Positions 27,336 through 36,436 of a stretch of 64,000 bases of DNA are shown here, piece after piece (within the stretch, counting starts at the first letter, position 1; the number at the start of each line of letters is the position of its first letter). The stretch is from Duganella lactea. Its GTDB lineage: Bacteria; Pseudomonadota; Gammaproteobacteria; Burkholderiales; Burkholderiaceae_D. A program made the position numbers and the translations under genes. The stretch is from NCBI RefSeq assembly GCF_009857505.1, contig NZ_WWCP01000025.1, positions 1 to 64,000 on the forward strand. Reading direction: 5' to 3'. Under the pieces are notes generated by a model, which saw nothing but the letters and a program-made list of their open reading frames with translations, did not search any database and was not told the origin of the DNA.

Positions 27336-29597
27336 TTAAGCGCGGCGGGCTTCCTGGACGCCGGTGACTTCGGCGATGGCGTTCAGGGCTTTTTGTAACT
27401 GCGCGGTCGCGCCGATTTCGGCCGTGAAGGTCATGCGCGCATAGCCTTTGGCCGATTGCGTGTTGACGCCGATGACGTTGATCTTTTCGCGCGAGAAGAC
27501 TTCGGAAATGTCGCGCAGCAGCCCCTGACGGTCGTTGGCCAGGATGAAGATGTCGACCGGGTAGACGGTGTCGGCACCGGCGCGGCCCCATTCGGTGACG
27601 ATGACCCGCTCCGGCGCCTTGGCGCGCATCTCGGCGAAGTTCTTGCACGTGGCGCGGTGGATCGACACGCCTTTGCCGCGCGTGACGAAGCCGACGATGC
27701 CGTCCGGCGGCGCCGGCTTGCAGCACTTGGCCAGTTGGGTCATCAAACCATCCGTGCCCACCACCAGCACGCCCGACTTGGCGCCCTGCTCCACGCTCGA
27801 CGCGCGGCTCTTGCCGAGGAATACCTCGTCCACTGGCTCGGCCGGCTCGCCGCTGTCGTGCAGCGCCTGTTCGATATGACGCAGGCTGAATTCGTCCTTG
27901 CCGACCGACAGGAACAGGTCGTCCACCTTGGCGAAGCCGAGCTTGTTGGCCAGTGCTTCGAGGTTGACCGCCGTCTTGCCTTCGCGCTGCAGCGTTTTCT
28001 CGACCATGGCGCGGCCATGCGACAGCGTTTCCTGCATATCGATGGCGTGGAACCAGGCGCGGATCTTGGAGCGCGTGCGCGCCGCCACCGTGTATTCGTC
28101 GCTGAGCCAGTCGCGCGACGGGCCAGCCGTGCCGGGCGCGCCCTTGGCGGTGATGATTTCGCAGGTCTGGCCGTTTTTCAGCGGCGTGTTCAGCGGCACC
28201 ATGATGCCGTCCACCCGCGCGCCGCGGCAGCGGTGGCCGACATCGCTGTGCAGGTGATAGGCGAAGTCGATCGGCGTGGCGCCGACCGGCAACTCGATCA
28301 CGCGCGCCTGCGGCGTCAGCACGAAGATGCGGTCGTCCAGCGCGGCGGCCTTGAGCTTTTCAACCCATTCGCGCTGCTGTTCTTCCTGGCCGACCACGGC
28401 GTCGGCGACGTCGGTTTTCCACGCCAGCAACTGACGCAGCCAGGCGATTTTTTCGTCGTACTTCTGCCCTTGGAAGTTGGAGCCGCCCTCTTCCTTGTAG
28501 CGCCAGTGCGCGGCCACGCCGTATTCGGCGAAGCTGTGCATTTCCTGGGTGCGGATCTGCACTTCCAGCGGCCGGCCATCCTCGGCCGTCACCACCGTGT
28601 GCAGCGAGCGGTAGCCGTTCGGCTTGGGACGCGAGATGTAGTCGTCGAATTCTTTCGGGATCGGCGTCCAGATGTTGTGCACCACGCCCAGCACGGTGTA
28701 GCAGGTCTTGACGTCGGCGACGATGACGCGGAAGGCGCGCACATCGTACAAATCGGTGAAGTCGAGCTCCTTGCCTTTCATCTTGCTCCAGATGGAGTAG
28801 ATGTGCTTGGGCCGGCCAAACACCTCGGCCTGAATGCCCGCCGCCGCCATTTCTGATTGCAGCCGGGCGATGGCGTTGGTGACGAAGCCTTCGCGCATCA
28901 TGCGCTTTTCTTCCAGCATCTTGGCGATGCGCTTGTAGGTTTCCGGCTCGATGAAGCGGAACGACAAGTCTTCCAGCTCCCACTTCAGTTGCCAGATGCC
29001 GAGGCGGTTGGCCAGCGGCGCGTACAGGTCCAGCGTTTCGCGCCCGTAGGCGCAGGTGACGTCGTTGAACAGCTTGATGTCGGCAAAGTAGCGCAGCGTG
29101 GTCACGCACGAGGCCAGCCGCACCAGCACCACGCGCATGTCGGAGGCCATCGCCAGCAACATCTTGCGCAGCGTTTCGACTTGCGCGACGGCCATCTGTT
29201 GGGCGTTGCGGCCACGCCCCGGCCCGGCGGCGCCAGCGGCGGCGCTCTGATGCTGCGTCAGCTCGCGCAGACGGATCAGCTGGCGCACGCCGGACACCAG
29301 TTCGTTGACGCCGGCGCCGAAGCGCGGCTCGATCACCGCCGCCTGGTCGGTATCGAGCACGGTCAGCTCGAACAGCAGGCCGGCGATGCGGGTTTCGATG
29401 TCGGTGCTGAGAAAGGCCAGCGTGCTGGCCACGCCGACGGCGAAGTCGAGCGCGCCCTGGCCACTGCTGCATTGCTTGTCGGCGTAGGCGGTGCTGGCAA
29501 ACTCCAGCGCCGCCAGCATGCGGGCGCTTTCGTCGGGCGTGAGTCCCTGGACCAGTTGCTCCGAGGTGGCACTGGTCAGCGAGGTGGTCGATACCAT
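27336..29597 (-). CDS. relA: (p)ppGpp synthetase RelA
   Basis: A 753-residue RSH protein. The N-terminal region keeps the HD-fold outline but lacks the HD catalytic pair, so hydrolase activity is not expected. The synthetase domain has RPKHIYSIWSKM, DLYDVRAFRV and the loop KEFDDYISRPKPNGYRSLHT, whose EFDD is the monofunctional RelA form rather than RxKD of bifunctional enzymes. TGS and C-terminal ACT domains follow. It makes the stringent alarmone on starved ribosomes. AGGAG precedes the ATG. It is last in an operon with ridA and a hydrolase gene. Confidence 0.95.
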   Translation of the reverse strand: MVSTTSLTSATSEQLVQGLTPDESARMLAALEFASTAYADKQCSSGQGALDFAVGVASTLAFLSTDIETRIAGLLFELTVLDTDQAAVIEPRFGAGVNELVSGVRQLIRLRELTQHQSAAAGAAGPGRGRNAQQMAVAQVETLRKMLLAMASDMRVVLVRLASCVTTLRYFADIKLFNDVTCAYGRETLDLYAPLANRLGIWQLKWELEDLSFRFIEPETYKRIAKMLEEKRMMREGFVTNAIARLQSEMAAAGIQAEVFGRPKHIYSIWSKMKGKELDFTDLYDVRAFRVIVADVKTCYTVLGVVHNIWTPIPKEFDDYISRPKPNGYRSLHTVVTAEDGRPLEVQIRTQEMHSFAEYGVAAHWRYKEEGGSNFQGQKYDEKIAWLRQLLAWKTDVADAVVGQEEQQREWVEKLKAAALDDRIFVLTPQARVIELPVGATPIDFAYHLHSDVGHRCRGARVDGIMVPLNTPLKNGQTCEIITAKGAPGTAGPSRDWLSDEYTVAARTRSKIRAWFHAIDMQETLSHGRAMVEKTLQREGKTAVNLEALANKLGFAKVDDLFLSVGKDEFSLRHIEQALHDSGEPAEPVDEVFLGKSRASSVEQGAKSGVLVVGTDGLMTQLAKCCKPAPPDGIVGFVTRGKGVSIHRATCKNFAEMRAKAPERVIVTEWGRAGADTVYPVDIFILANDRQGLLRDISEVFSREKINVIGVNTQSAKGYARMTFTAEIGATAQLQKALNAIAEVTGVQEARRA

Positions 29598-29604
29598 GAT
29601 GCTC

Positions 29605-29955
29605 CTAGCGCTGCGCGGCGGTGACGACGATCTCCACCAGCCACTGCGGATCGGCCAGCTGGGCCTGCACGGTGGCGCGCGGTGGCGTGTGGCCTTGGGG
29701 TACCCAGGCGTCCCACGCCTCGTTCATGCCGGCGAAGTCGGCCAGGTCCTTGAGGTAGATCTGGCAGCTGAGGATGCAGGTCTTGTCGCTGCCGGCTTCG
29801 GCCAGCAGACGGTCGATGTGGCCCAGCACCTCGAGGGTCTGGCCCTGGATGTCGGCGTCGCTCTGTTCGGCCACCTGGCCGGCCAGGTACACGGTGTTGT
29901 TGTGAATCGCCACCTCGGACAGGCGCTTGCCCACATGCAGTCGTTTGATTTCCAT
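29605..29955 (-). CDS. RidA/YjgF family protein
   Basis: A 116-residue RidA-fold protein, trimeric in the family, with the substrate-binding Arg at R93 (PPRATVQ), consistent with imine/enamine deaminase activity. It lacks several residues typical of true RidA, so it is best called RidA family. It lies 7 bp before relA and 5 bp after the alpha/beta hydrolase gene. Beta-proteobacterial relA loci often carry such a gene. Confidence 0.88.
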   Translation of the reverse strand: MEIKRLHVGKRLSEVAIHNNTVYLAGQVAEQSDADIQGQTLEVLGHIDRLLAEAGSDKTCILSCQIYLKDLADFAGMNEAWDAWVPQGHTPPRATVQAQLADPQWLVEIVVTAAQR

Positions 29956-29960
29956 ACGTA

Positions 29961-30839
29961 TTAACCTAACAGGAATTGCTTTGCTATTTGAATCTGATCG
30001 TCGTGGACGAAGGTCGGCGCGTGGCCGACCTTCGGAATTTCGACCAGTTGCGCCTTGGGACCGCGCTGCGTCATCGCCAGCGCGGTGTCGCGCGACAGCA
30101 AGTCGGACTCGGCGCCGCGCACCAGCAGCGTCGGACAGCGAATGGCGTCATACGCCGCCCACAGCATGGCCTGGTCGGCGGCGGCGCGCTCCGGCGTGAC
30201 GGCGCGGAACGGCGCGGCCAGCCCCATATCGTAATGGCGCCCCCACTTGCCGTCCTTGTCCTGGCGCAAAACATCGGCGGCCAGTTTGCGCCATTCCTCG
30301 GGCGTGTGCTCGCCAAACGAGACCGAGACGTCGCGCACGAACTGCGCGCCGGCCTCGAAACTGTCGAAGCGCAGGTCCTGGCCGATGTAGTCGCCGATGC
30401 GCTGCATGGCTTGCGGCGCCAGCGTCGGGCCGATGTCGTTCAGCACCAGCTTGCGGATCGGGTTGTCCGGCAGCGAGGCCAGGCCCATGCCGATCAGCCC
30501 CCCCATCGAGGTGCCGAACCAGTCGACCTTCTGACTTTCGGGATCTGGCAGCACGCGTGCGAGCAAGGTTACGATATCACTGACATACTGTGGGATGACG
30601 TAGAGCTGGGGATTCTTCAGCCAGTCGGAGCGGCCGCGGCCGACGATGTCGGGCGCGATCACGCGGTAGTCGGCGGCCAGCGCGCGGGCCATGGTGTCGA
30701 AGTCGTCGCCGACGCGGGTCACGCCATGCACGCACAGCAGCACGTTGGGATTGCTCGCATCGCCCCATTCTTTGTACGACATGCGGTGCAAGCCGGCCAG
30801 CGACAGGCATTGAACAGACTTTATTTTGGCTTCAAGCAT
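29961..30839 (-). CDS. Alpha/beta hydrolase
   Basis: A 292-residue alpha/beta hydrolase fold enzyme. Oxyanion HGVTRVG near residue 38, nucleophile S111 in GTSMGG, Asp in AESDLLS and His in VGHAPTF make a complete catalytic triad. No signal peptide, so cytoplasmic. AAGGAA precedes the ATG by 5 nt. First gene of the operon leading to ridA and relA. Substrate unknown. Confidence 0.88.
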   Translation of the reverse strand: MLEAKIKSVQCLSLAGLHRMSYKEWGDASNPNVLLCVHGVTRVGDDFDTMARALAADYRVIAPDIVGRGRSDWLKNPQLYVIPQYVSDIVTLLARVLPDPESQKVDWFGTSMGGLIGMGLASLPDNPIRKLVLNDIGPTLAPQAMQRIGDYIGQDLRFDSFEAGAQFVRDVSVSFGEHTPEEWRKLAADVLRQDKDGKWGRHYDMGLAAPFRAVTPERAAADQAMLWAAYDAIRCPTLLVRGAESDLLSRDTALAMTQRGPKAQLVEIPKVGHAPTFVHDDQIQIAKQFLLG

Positions 30840-30944
30840 GCGACTTCCTTGATGTGCAGAAACGCCATTTTACCGCGTAGTGGTTAAAATTCTATTAAAG
30901 TGTAGCGCAGCGCACCTTCGATCATCAACCCTGTAGAGGACAGT

Positions 30945-31739
30945 ATGGCAAACAAGACTTTGAGCGGTAAAACCGCGTTGGTTACCGGTTCCACATCCGG
31001 CATCGGTTTGGGCATCGCCCGCGCGCTGGCGGCCGAGGGCGCCAACCTGGTGCTGAACGGCTTTGGCGACGCCAAGGAGATCGAACAGTTGCAGCTCGAC
31101 CTGGCCAGGGAATTCGGCGTGCAGGTCACTTATCACAACGCCGACATGACCAAGCCGGCGCAAATAGAGGCCATGATCCAGTTCGCTGGCGACAAGTTCG
31201 GCGGCGTCGATGTGCTGGTCAATAACGCCGGCATCCAGTTCGTCGCCAATGTCGAGGAATTCCCGGTCGAGAAATGGGACGCGATCATCGCCATCAACCT
31301 GACCTCGGCCTTCCACACGTCGCGCCTGGTGCTGCCGCGCATGCGCGCGCAGAACTGGGGTCGCATCATCAATCTGGCCTCGACCCACGGTCTGGTGGCC
31401 TCGGCCGGCAAGTCGGCCTATGTCGCCGCCAAGCACGGCCTGCTCGGCCTGACCAAGGCCAACGCGCTGGAAACCGCCACCACCGGCGTCACCGTCAACG
31501 CCATCTGCCCCGGTTTCGTGCTGACGCCGCTGGTGCAGAAGCAGGTGGACGATCGCGCCGCCAAGGATGGCATCTCCAACGAGCAGGCCAAAAAAGCGCT
31601 GCTGGCCGACAAACAGCCGTCCGGCGAGTTCGTCACGCCGGAGGAACTGGGCGCGCTGGCGGTGTTCCTGTGCTCCGACGCCGCCAAGCAGGTGCGCGGC
31701 GTGGCGTGGAATATGGACGGCGGCTGGGTTGCTCAATAA
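30945..31739 (+). CDS. bdhA: 3-hydroxybutyrate dehydrogenase
   Basis: A 264-residue short-chain dehydrogenase oxidising (R)-3-hydroxybutyrate to acetoacetate with NAD+. Cofactor motif TGSTSGIG (14-21), NNAG, catalytic S146, Y159 and K163 (SAYVAAKHG). The signature THGLVASAGKSAYVAAKHGL, in particular its THGLVAS part and the KQPSGEFVTP segment, is typical of 3-hydroxybutyrate dehydrogenases. GAGG precedes the ATG. The acetoacetate product can be activated by ScoAB encoded 2.6 kb downstream, so the region supports PHB/ketone-body use. Confidence 0.92.
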   Translation: MANKTLSGKTALVTGSTSGIGLGIARALAAEGANLVLNGFGDAKEIEQLQLDLAREFGVQVTYHNADMTKPAQIEAMIQFAGDKFGGVDVLVNNAGIQFVANVEEFPVEKWDAIIAINLTSAFHTSRLVLPRMRAQNWGRIINLASTHGLVASAGKSAYVAAKHGLLGLTKANALETATTGVTVNAICPGFVLTPLVQKQVDDRAAKDGISNEQAKKALLADKQPSGEFVTPEELGALAVFLCSDAAKQVRGVAWNMDGGWVAQ

Positions 31740-31767
31740 ACAATTATAAGTAGTATCCCTTACCCAA

Positions 31768-31819
31768 GACAGATATCACTGGCGCGAATTTGCGGGTTTC
31801 CACAATAGTGATATCTGTC
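31768..31819. promoter_or_regulatory. 13-bp inverted repeat upstream of dctA
   Basis: GACAGATATCACT (31768-31780) and AGTGATATCTGTC (31807-31819) are perfect inverted repeats 26 bp apart. The spacer contains TGGCGCGAATTTGCG, which resembles a sigma-54 promoter but has GG and GC one base too close. It may be an operator pair flanking the dctA promoter or a leader hairpin. Confidence 0.55.
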
Positions 31820-31870
31820 CGCCTGCGCGATGATGCACTCCTCAGACGAACCACGACACGAGGAGACCCC

Positions 31871-33178
31871 GTGAAAAAACCATTCTATAAAGTCCTGTAC
31901 ATACAGGTCCTGTTCGCCATTGTCTGCGGCGTGTTGCTGGGCGTGTACCTGCCCACCGACGCCGTGGCCATGAAACCGCTAGGTGATGGCTTCATCAAAC
32001 TGATCAAAATGATCATCGCGCCGGTGATCTTCTGCACCGTCGTGGCCGGTATCGCCGGCATGCAGGACGTCAAAAAAATCGGCCGCGTCGGCGGCAAAGC
32101 GCTGCTGTACTTCGAAATCGTCTCGACCATCGCCCTGGCCATCGGCCTGGTGGTCGCCAACGTGCTGAAACCGGGCGCCGGCTTCAACGCCGATCCCGCC
32201 CACCTGGACACCAAGGCGATCGCGCAGTACACCCACGCCGAAGGCCTGACTACCATCGACTTCCTGATGAACATCATTCCGAAGACCTTCGTGGATGCGT
32301 TCGCCAAGGGTGACATTCTGCAAGTGCTGCTGATCGCCATCCTGTTCGGCTTCTCGCTGTCGCTGATGGGTGAGCGCGGCCGTCCGATCACCAAGTTCAT
32401 CGACGATATCTCGCACGTGATCTTCGGTGTCGTGAACATCATCATGAAAGCCGCGCCGATCGGTGCGTTCGGCGCGATGGCCTTCACCATCGGTAAATAT
32501 GGCCTGGCGTCGCTGATCCCGCTGGCCAAGCTGATGGGTTCGTTCTACCTGACCTGCTTCCTGTTCGTCTTCATCGTGCTGGGCATGATCGCCAAGTACA
32601 CCGGCTTCTCGATCATCAAGTTCATCAAGTACATCAAGGAAGAACTACTGATCGTGCTGGGCACCAGCTCGTCGGAATCGGCGCTGCCTTCGCTGATGAC
32701 CAAACTGGAACGCCTGGGCTGCTCCAAGCCGGTCGTGGGTCTGGTGGTGCCAACCGGCTACTCGTTCAACCTGGACGGCACCAACATCTACATGACCATG
32801 GCCGCCCTGTTCGTTGCGCAAGCCACCAACACCGAGCTGACGCTGTGGCAGGAACTGACCATCCTCGGCGTGGCGATGCTGACCTCGAAAGGCGCGTCCG
32901 GCATCACCGGCGCCGGCTTCATCACCCTGGCGGCGACGCTGGCCGTGGTGCCGACGATTCCAGTGGCCGGCATGGCGCTGATCCTGGGCATCGACCGCTT
33001 CATGAGCGAATGCCGCGCGCTGACCAACTTCGTCGGCAACGGCGTCGCCACCGTGGTCGTCTCCAGCTGGGAAAAAGAGCTGGACCGCGACAAGCTGAAC
33101 GCCGAGCTGAACAATCCAGGCTCGACCGTCACCGCGGCTGAGCTGGAACCGATGGACCCGGCGGCCGCCGTCCGCTAA
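31871..33178 (+). CDS. dctA: C4-dicarboxylate:cation symporter DctA
   Basis: A 435-residue DAACS family transporter for succinate, fumarate and malate. Conserved motifs include [14 protein letters not shown], the Ser-rich [11 protein letters not shown] hairpin, and [13 protein letters not shown]. The start is GTG at 31871 with AGGAG 5 nt upstream and the normal N-terminus KKPFYKVLY; an upstream in-frame ATG would run through the inverted repeat. A terminator follows the gene. Its neighbour bdhA feeds the TCA cycle, so both serve organic-acid use. Confidence 0.96.
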   Translation: MKKPFYKVLYIQVLFAIVCGVLLGVYLPTDAVAMKPLGDGFIKLIKMIIAPVIFCTVVAGIAGMQDVKKIGRVGGKALLYFEIVSTIALAIGLVVANVLKPGAGFNADPAHLDTKAIAQYTHAEGLTTIDFLMNIIPKTFVDAFAKGDILQVLLIAILFGFSLSLMGERGRPITKFIDDISHVIFGVVNIIMKAAPIGAFGAMAFTIGKYGLASLIPLAKLMGSFYLTCFLFVFIVLGMIAKYTGFSIIKFIKYIKEELLIVLGTSSSESALPSLMTKLERLGCSKPVVGLVVPTGYSFNLDGTNIYMTMAALFVAQATNTELTLWQELTILGVAMLTSKGASGITGAGFITLAATLAVVPTIPVAGMALILGIDRFMSECRALTNFVGNGVATVVVSSWEKELDRDKLNAELNNPGSTVTAAELEPMDPAAAVR

Positions 33179-33196
33179 GTCCGGCCTCACCCAACC

Positions 33197-33227
33197 AAAA
33201 GCCCCGCGCAGCGATGCCGGGGCTTTT
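33197..33227 (+). terminator. Terminator of dctA
   Basis: AAAAGCCCCG (33197-33206) and CGGGGCTTTT (33218-33227) form a 10-bp stem with an 11-nt loop ending in T4 then GTT. It starts 18 bp after the dctA stop. Confidence 0.85.
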
Positions 33228-33265
33228 GTTCATTTACGGACAGCGCCGGCGTTCATTTCCGCACA
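33228..33265 (+). promoter_or_regulatory. Tandem 15-bp repeats upstream of the sigma-54 promoter (candidate enhancer)
   Basis: GTTCATTTACGGACA (33228-33242) and GTTCATTTCCGCACA (33251-33265) match at 13 of 15 positions with a 23-bp period, about two helical turns. They lie 31-68 bp upstream of the -24 element at 33296. Enhancer-binding activators of sigma-54 commonly use such repeated sites; the activator is not identifiable here. Confidence 0.55.
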
Positions 33266-33295
33266 CTTTGCCGCTGCTCAGGCGCACAATACCGG

Positions 33296-33311
33296 TGGCA
33301 CGGGAGTTGCA
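33296..33311 (+). promoter_or_regulatory. Perfect sigma-54 (RpoN) promoter
   Basis: TGGCACGGGAGTTGCA matches the consensus TGGCACG-N4-TTGCA at every defined position, with GG and GC exactly 10 bp apart. Transcription would start near 33322, giving a 21-nt leader with GGGAGG before the ATG at 33343. Confidence 0.88.
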
Positions 33312-33342
33312 GTTCTTCTTATATTTGATATCGGGAGGCAGC

Positions 33343-34392
33343 ATGGCGGATCTGACATTGGGAGCGCGCGGCGACGAAGAAAGCATCGCCGTCGACATCA
33401 ACGCACGCGGACAGATGACCGGCATTATCGTCGAAGACAGTGGCCGCCAGCGCGCGGTGCTGTACGACGGACGCCCGGTCGAACTGGGCACGCTGGGCGG
33501 CAGCGACAGCTACAGCCGGGACATCAATCAGCACGGCGATGTGGTCGGCACGGCACAGAACGCCGCCGGCCATTGGCGCGCCTTCGTCGTCCCGCATGGC
33601 GGCGTCATGCGCGACCTCGGCACGCTGGGCGGCAACAGCAGCTACGGCGCCGCCATCAATGATCGCGGCCAGGTGGCCGGCTACGCCGACACCAGCGACG
33701 GTTATTACCGCGCCTTCCGCAGTGACGGCGGCGGCGACGCGGTCGATCTCGGCACGCTGGGTGGCAAGATCAGCTACGCGGCCGGTATCAACGCACACGG
33801 TGACATTGTCGGCACCGCCGCCCTGCCCGATGGCTATCGTCACGCCTTCCTGTATCAAAACGGCGCCATGCGGGATCTCGGCACGCTGGGCGGAAGGCTG
33901 AGCGGCGCCAGCGCCGTCAACGACCACGGCGTGGTGGTGGGCGCGGCGGAAACCGCCGGACGGCGCTGGCACGCGTTCGTATGGGAGCGCGGCCGCATGA
34001 CCGACCTCGGCGTGCTGATCGGCTACGGCGACAGCTTCGCCACCGCCGTCAACAACGCCGGCCACGTGGTTGGCAGCATCCGCATCGGCGAGGAACGCCG
34101 CGCGTTTGTCTACCGGGATGGGAAAATGACGGTGCACCCGGGCGGCTACGGCCTGTATCTGGTGAACGCCATCAACAACCAGGAACTGGTGATCGGCGCC
34201 CGCTACTCCGCCAAGAAATTTTCCGCCGCGACCATGATCTCCAGCCAGCCGGCGGTGCAAACGCATGGCGGCCAGGATTTGCTGACCGCCGCCGTGGTAG
34301 TCATCCTGGTCGCCACGGCGGTGGTGGTCTACAAGCGCCGCTATCGCGGCATCTCGCTGATGACGCTTACAGCGCCGAGAAGTCGAGTTTGA
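33343..34392 (+). CDS. HAF-repeat protein with C-terminal membrane anchor
   Basis: A 349-residue protein made of about six repeats of roughly 48 residues, each with a DLGTLGG-like start and an INxxGxVVG-like end, the HAF extracellular repeat family. The fold is probably beta-propeller-like. No signal peptide is seen. A single hydrophobic helix near residues 313-330 is followed by KRRYRG. The ATG at 33343 has GGGAGG 4-5 nt upstream; longer frames would run through the promoter. The last 26 bp overlap the convergent scoB stop. A perfect sigma-54 promoter drives it. Function unknown. Confidence 0.8.
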   Translation: MADLTLGARGDEESIAVDINARGQMTGIIVEDSGRQRAVLYDGRPVELGTLGGSDSYSRDINQHGDVVGTAQNAAGHWRAFVVPHGGVMRDLGTLGGNSSYGAAINDRGQVAGYADTSDGYYRAFRSDGGGDAVDLGTLGGKISYAAGINAHGDIVGTAALPDGYRHAFLYQNGAMRDLGTLGGRLSGASAVNDHGVVVGAAETAGRRWHAFVWERGRMTDLGVLIGYGDSFATAVNNAGHVVGSIRIGEERRAFVYRDGKMTVHPGGYGLYLVNAINNQELVIGARYSAKKFSAATMISSQPAVQTHGGQDLLTAAVVVILVATAVVVYKRRYRGISLMTLTAPRSRV

Positions 34393-35017
34393 CGCCGGTG
34401 GCGGCCTGGATCTGCTCCTTGCTCACGCCCGGCGCCAGCTCGGTCACCTTGAGGCCGCCATCGGTCACCTCCATGACGCCCAGGTCGGTGATGACCAGAT
34501 CGACCACGCCAACGCCGGTCAGCGGCAGGTCGCACTTCGGCAGCAGCTTGTGCGAGGTGCTGCCGTCCTTGGCGGTGGCCACGTGCTCCATCAGCACCAC
34601 CACTTTTTTCACGCCGGCCACCAGGTCCATCGCGCCACCCATGCCCTTGACCATTTTGCCCGGGATCATCCAGTTGGCCAGGTCGCCGTGTTCCGACACC
34701 TGCATCGCGCCCAGGATGGCCAGGTTGATCTTGCCGCCGCGGATCATGCCGAACGAGTCGGCCGAGCTAAAGTAGGCGGCGCCCGGCAGCGCCGTCACGG
34801 TCTGCTTGCCGGCGTTGATCAGGTCGGCGTCGATGTCCGTCTCGGTCGGGAACGGGCCGATGCCGAGCAAGCCGTTTTCCGATTGCAGGAACACTTCCAT
34901 GCCTTGCGGCACGTAGTTGGCCACCAGCGTCGGCAGGCCGATGCCCAGGTTGACGTAATATCCGTCCTGCAGTTCCTGCGCCGCGCGCGCGGCCATTTCA
35001 TCACGAGTCCATGCCAT
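34367..35017 (-). CDS. scoB: 3-oxoacid CoA-transferase subunit B
   Basis: A 216-residue beta subunit of the family I CoA-transferase that moves CoA from succinyl-CoA to acetoacetate. The catalytic Glu is E47 in [29 protein letters not shown], in part GDLANWMIP, is also characteristic. The ATG at 35017 gives the normal N-terminus MAWTRDEMA. It lies 20 bp after scoA. Its 3' end overlaps the convergent HAF-repeat gene. Confidence 0.94.
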   Translation of the reverse strand: MAWTRDEMAARAAQELQDGYYVNLGIGLPTLVANYVPQGMEVFLQSENGLLGIGPFPTETDIDADLINAGKQTVTALPGAAYFSSADSFGMIRGGKINLAILGAMQVSEHGDLANWMIPGKMVKGMGGAMDLVAGVKKVVVLMEHVATAKDGSTSHKLLPKCDLPLTGVGVVDLVITDLGVMEVTDGGLKVTELAPGVSKEQIQAATGVKLDFSAL

Positions 35018-35037
35018 GATTTGTGTCTCCGATATGC

Positions 35038-35739
35038 TTAGTGGGCGGCGCGGATGGTGCGCTGCTCGATGCGTTTTTCCGGCGTGGCGTTGACCACGAT
35101 GCGATGCACGTAGATGCTCGGCAGATGCACGTGGTCCGGATCGATCTCGCCGGTCTCGACCAGTTGCTCGACTTCGACGATGCAGACCTTGCCGGCCATG
35201 GCCGCGTTGGGATTGAAGTTGCGCGCGGTTTTGCGGAACACCAGGTTGCCGGCCTTGTCGGCCTTCCACGCCTTGACCAGCGCCACATCGGCCACCAGCG
35301 CCCGCTCCATCACGTATTGCTCGCCGTCGAATTCACGGATTTCCTTGCCGTCGGCGACGATGGTGCCGACGCCGGTCTTGGTGAAGAAGGCAGGAATACC
35401 GGCGCCACCGGCGCGCAGCTTCTCGGCCAGCGTGCCCTGCGGCGTGAATTCCAGCTCCAGCTCGCCGGCCAGGTATTGGCGCGCGAATTCCTTGTTCTCG
35501 CCCACATAGGAGGCGATCATTTTTTTGATCTGGCGGGTTTCCAGCAACTGGCCGAGGCCGAAGCCGTCGACGCCGGCGTTGTTGGAGATGGCGGTCAGGC
35601 CGGTGACGCCGGACTCGCGCAAGGCGCCGATCAGCGCTTCCGGGATGCCGCACAGGCCGAAGCCGCCGACGGCGATGGTTTGGCCGTTTTGCACGACGCC
35701 GGCCAGGGCGGCGGCGGCGTCAGGATAGATCTTGTTCAT
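35038..35739 (-). CDS. scoA: 3-oxoacid CoA-transferase subunit A
   Basis: A 233-residue alpha subunit of succinyl-CoA:3-ketoacid CoA-transferase. The CoA-binding segment [13 protein letters not shown] and the C-terminal region [18 protein letters not shown], in part [11 protein letters not shown], are typical of ScoA. With ScoB and BdhA it completes 3-hydroxybutyrate to acetoacetyl-CoA conversion. AGGGA lies 5 nt before the ATG. A sigma-54-like site lies 22 bp upstream. It is divergent from the PAS-LuxR regulator, which is a candidate controller. Confidence 0.94.
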   Translation of the reverse strand: MNKIYPDAAAALAGVVQNGQTIAVGGFGLCGIPEALIGALRESGVTGLTAISNNAGVDGFGLGQLLETRQIKKMIASYVGENKEFARQYLAGELELEFTPQGTLAEKLRAGGAGIPAFFTKTGVGTIVADGKEIREFDGEQYVMERALVADVALVKAWKADKAGNLVFRKTARNFNPNAAMAGKVCIVEVEQLVETGEIDPDHVHLPSIYVHRIVVNATPEKRIEQRTIRAAH

Positions 35740-35760
35740 AGCTGTCCCTTATGTTTATGT

Positions 35761-35776
35761 TGCGTGTGCTCTGCCA
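35761..35776 (-). promoter_or_regulatory. Sigma-54-like site upstream of scoA
   Basis: On the minus strand the site reads TGGCAGAGCACACGCA: TGGCA and GCA match the -24 and -12 elements with correct GG-N10-GC spacing, but the two bases before GC are AC rather than TT. The predicted start is only about 11 nt before the ATG, which would place the Shine-Dalgarno at the very 5' end. Confidence 0.35.
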
Positions 35777-35875
35777 ACGTTGTTAAATACGTCAGCGATA
35801 CGGCGATCCAGCATAGAATACGCCCGTCAAAAGTTCAATACCGTAGAAATACCTGCCCTCACCGCTCATCCATTC

Positions 35876-36436
35876 ATGCCCGCCCAGCCGATCATTGATT
35901 ATGAAGCGATTTTCCTGCATGCGCCGGTCGGCATGTGCATTTCGGAAAACCGCACCATCCAGACCTGCAACGAGGCCTTGGCCGCCATGTTCGGCTACAC
36001 GCGCGCGCAGCTGGACGGGCTGTCGTTCCTGGCACTGTATCCGACGCTGGACGAATTCCTGCGCACCGGTGACCGCATCATCCCCATCATGAACGCCAAG
36101 GGGCGCTATTCCGACGAGCGCATCATGCGCCGCGCCGACGGCGAGCTGTTCTGGTGCCACGTCACCGGCCACGCGATGCAGGCCGGCGTGCCGCTCGGTG
36201 CCGGCATCTGGACCTTCGAGGATGTCAGCGAAAAGCGTCCGGTCACCGCCGAGCTGACGCCGCGCGAGCGCGAAATCGCCGCGCTGCTGGTCGAGGGTAA
36301 AACCAGCAAGACCATCGCGCGCCAGGTGGACCTGAGCCCGCGCACGGTGGAAATGCACCGCGCCAGACTGATGCGCAAATTCTCGGCCGCCACCTCGTCC
36401 GAGCTGGTGCACAAGCTGGCGGGCGTGCAACGCTAG
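35876..36436 (+). CDS. PAS domain LuxR-type transcriptional regulator
   Basis: A 186-residue one-component regulator. A PAS domain (about 5-115) contains ISENRTIQTCNEALAAMFGY in part and the GELFWCHVTG strand; a LuxR helix-turn-helix (about 120-182) contains LTPREREIAALLVEGKTSK in part and SPRTVEMHRARLMRK. No phospho-acceptor receiver is present, so it senses a ligand or redox state directly. Longer upstream frames lack PAS homology. It is divergent from scoAB and overlaps the convergent SDR stop by 4 bp. Confidence 0.87.
   Translation: MPAQPIIDYEAIFLHAPVGMCISENRTIQTCNEALAAMFGYTRAQLDGLSFLALYPTLDEFLRTGDRIIPIMNAKGRYSDERIMRRADGELFWCHVTGHAMQAGVPLGAGIWTFEDVSEKRPVTAELTPREREIAALLVEGKTSKTIARQVDLSPRTVEMHRARLMRKFSAATSSELVHKLAGVQR

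Noticed and set aside
31779-31793. TGGCGCGAATTTGCG as a functional sigma-54 promoter of dctA
   Set aside because: GG and GC are 9 rather than 10 bp apart; sigma-54 is strict on this spacing. Kept only as part of the inverted-repeat observation.
33214-33342. Upstream extension of the HAF-repeat gene
   Set aside because: It would be translated from within the dctA terminator and across the sigma-54 promoter; the ATG at 33343 has the strong Shine-Dalgarno.
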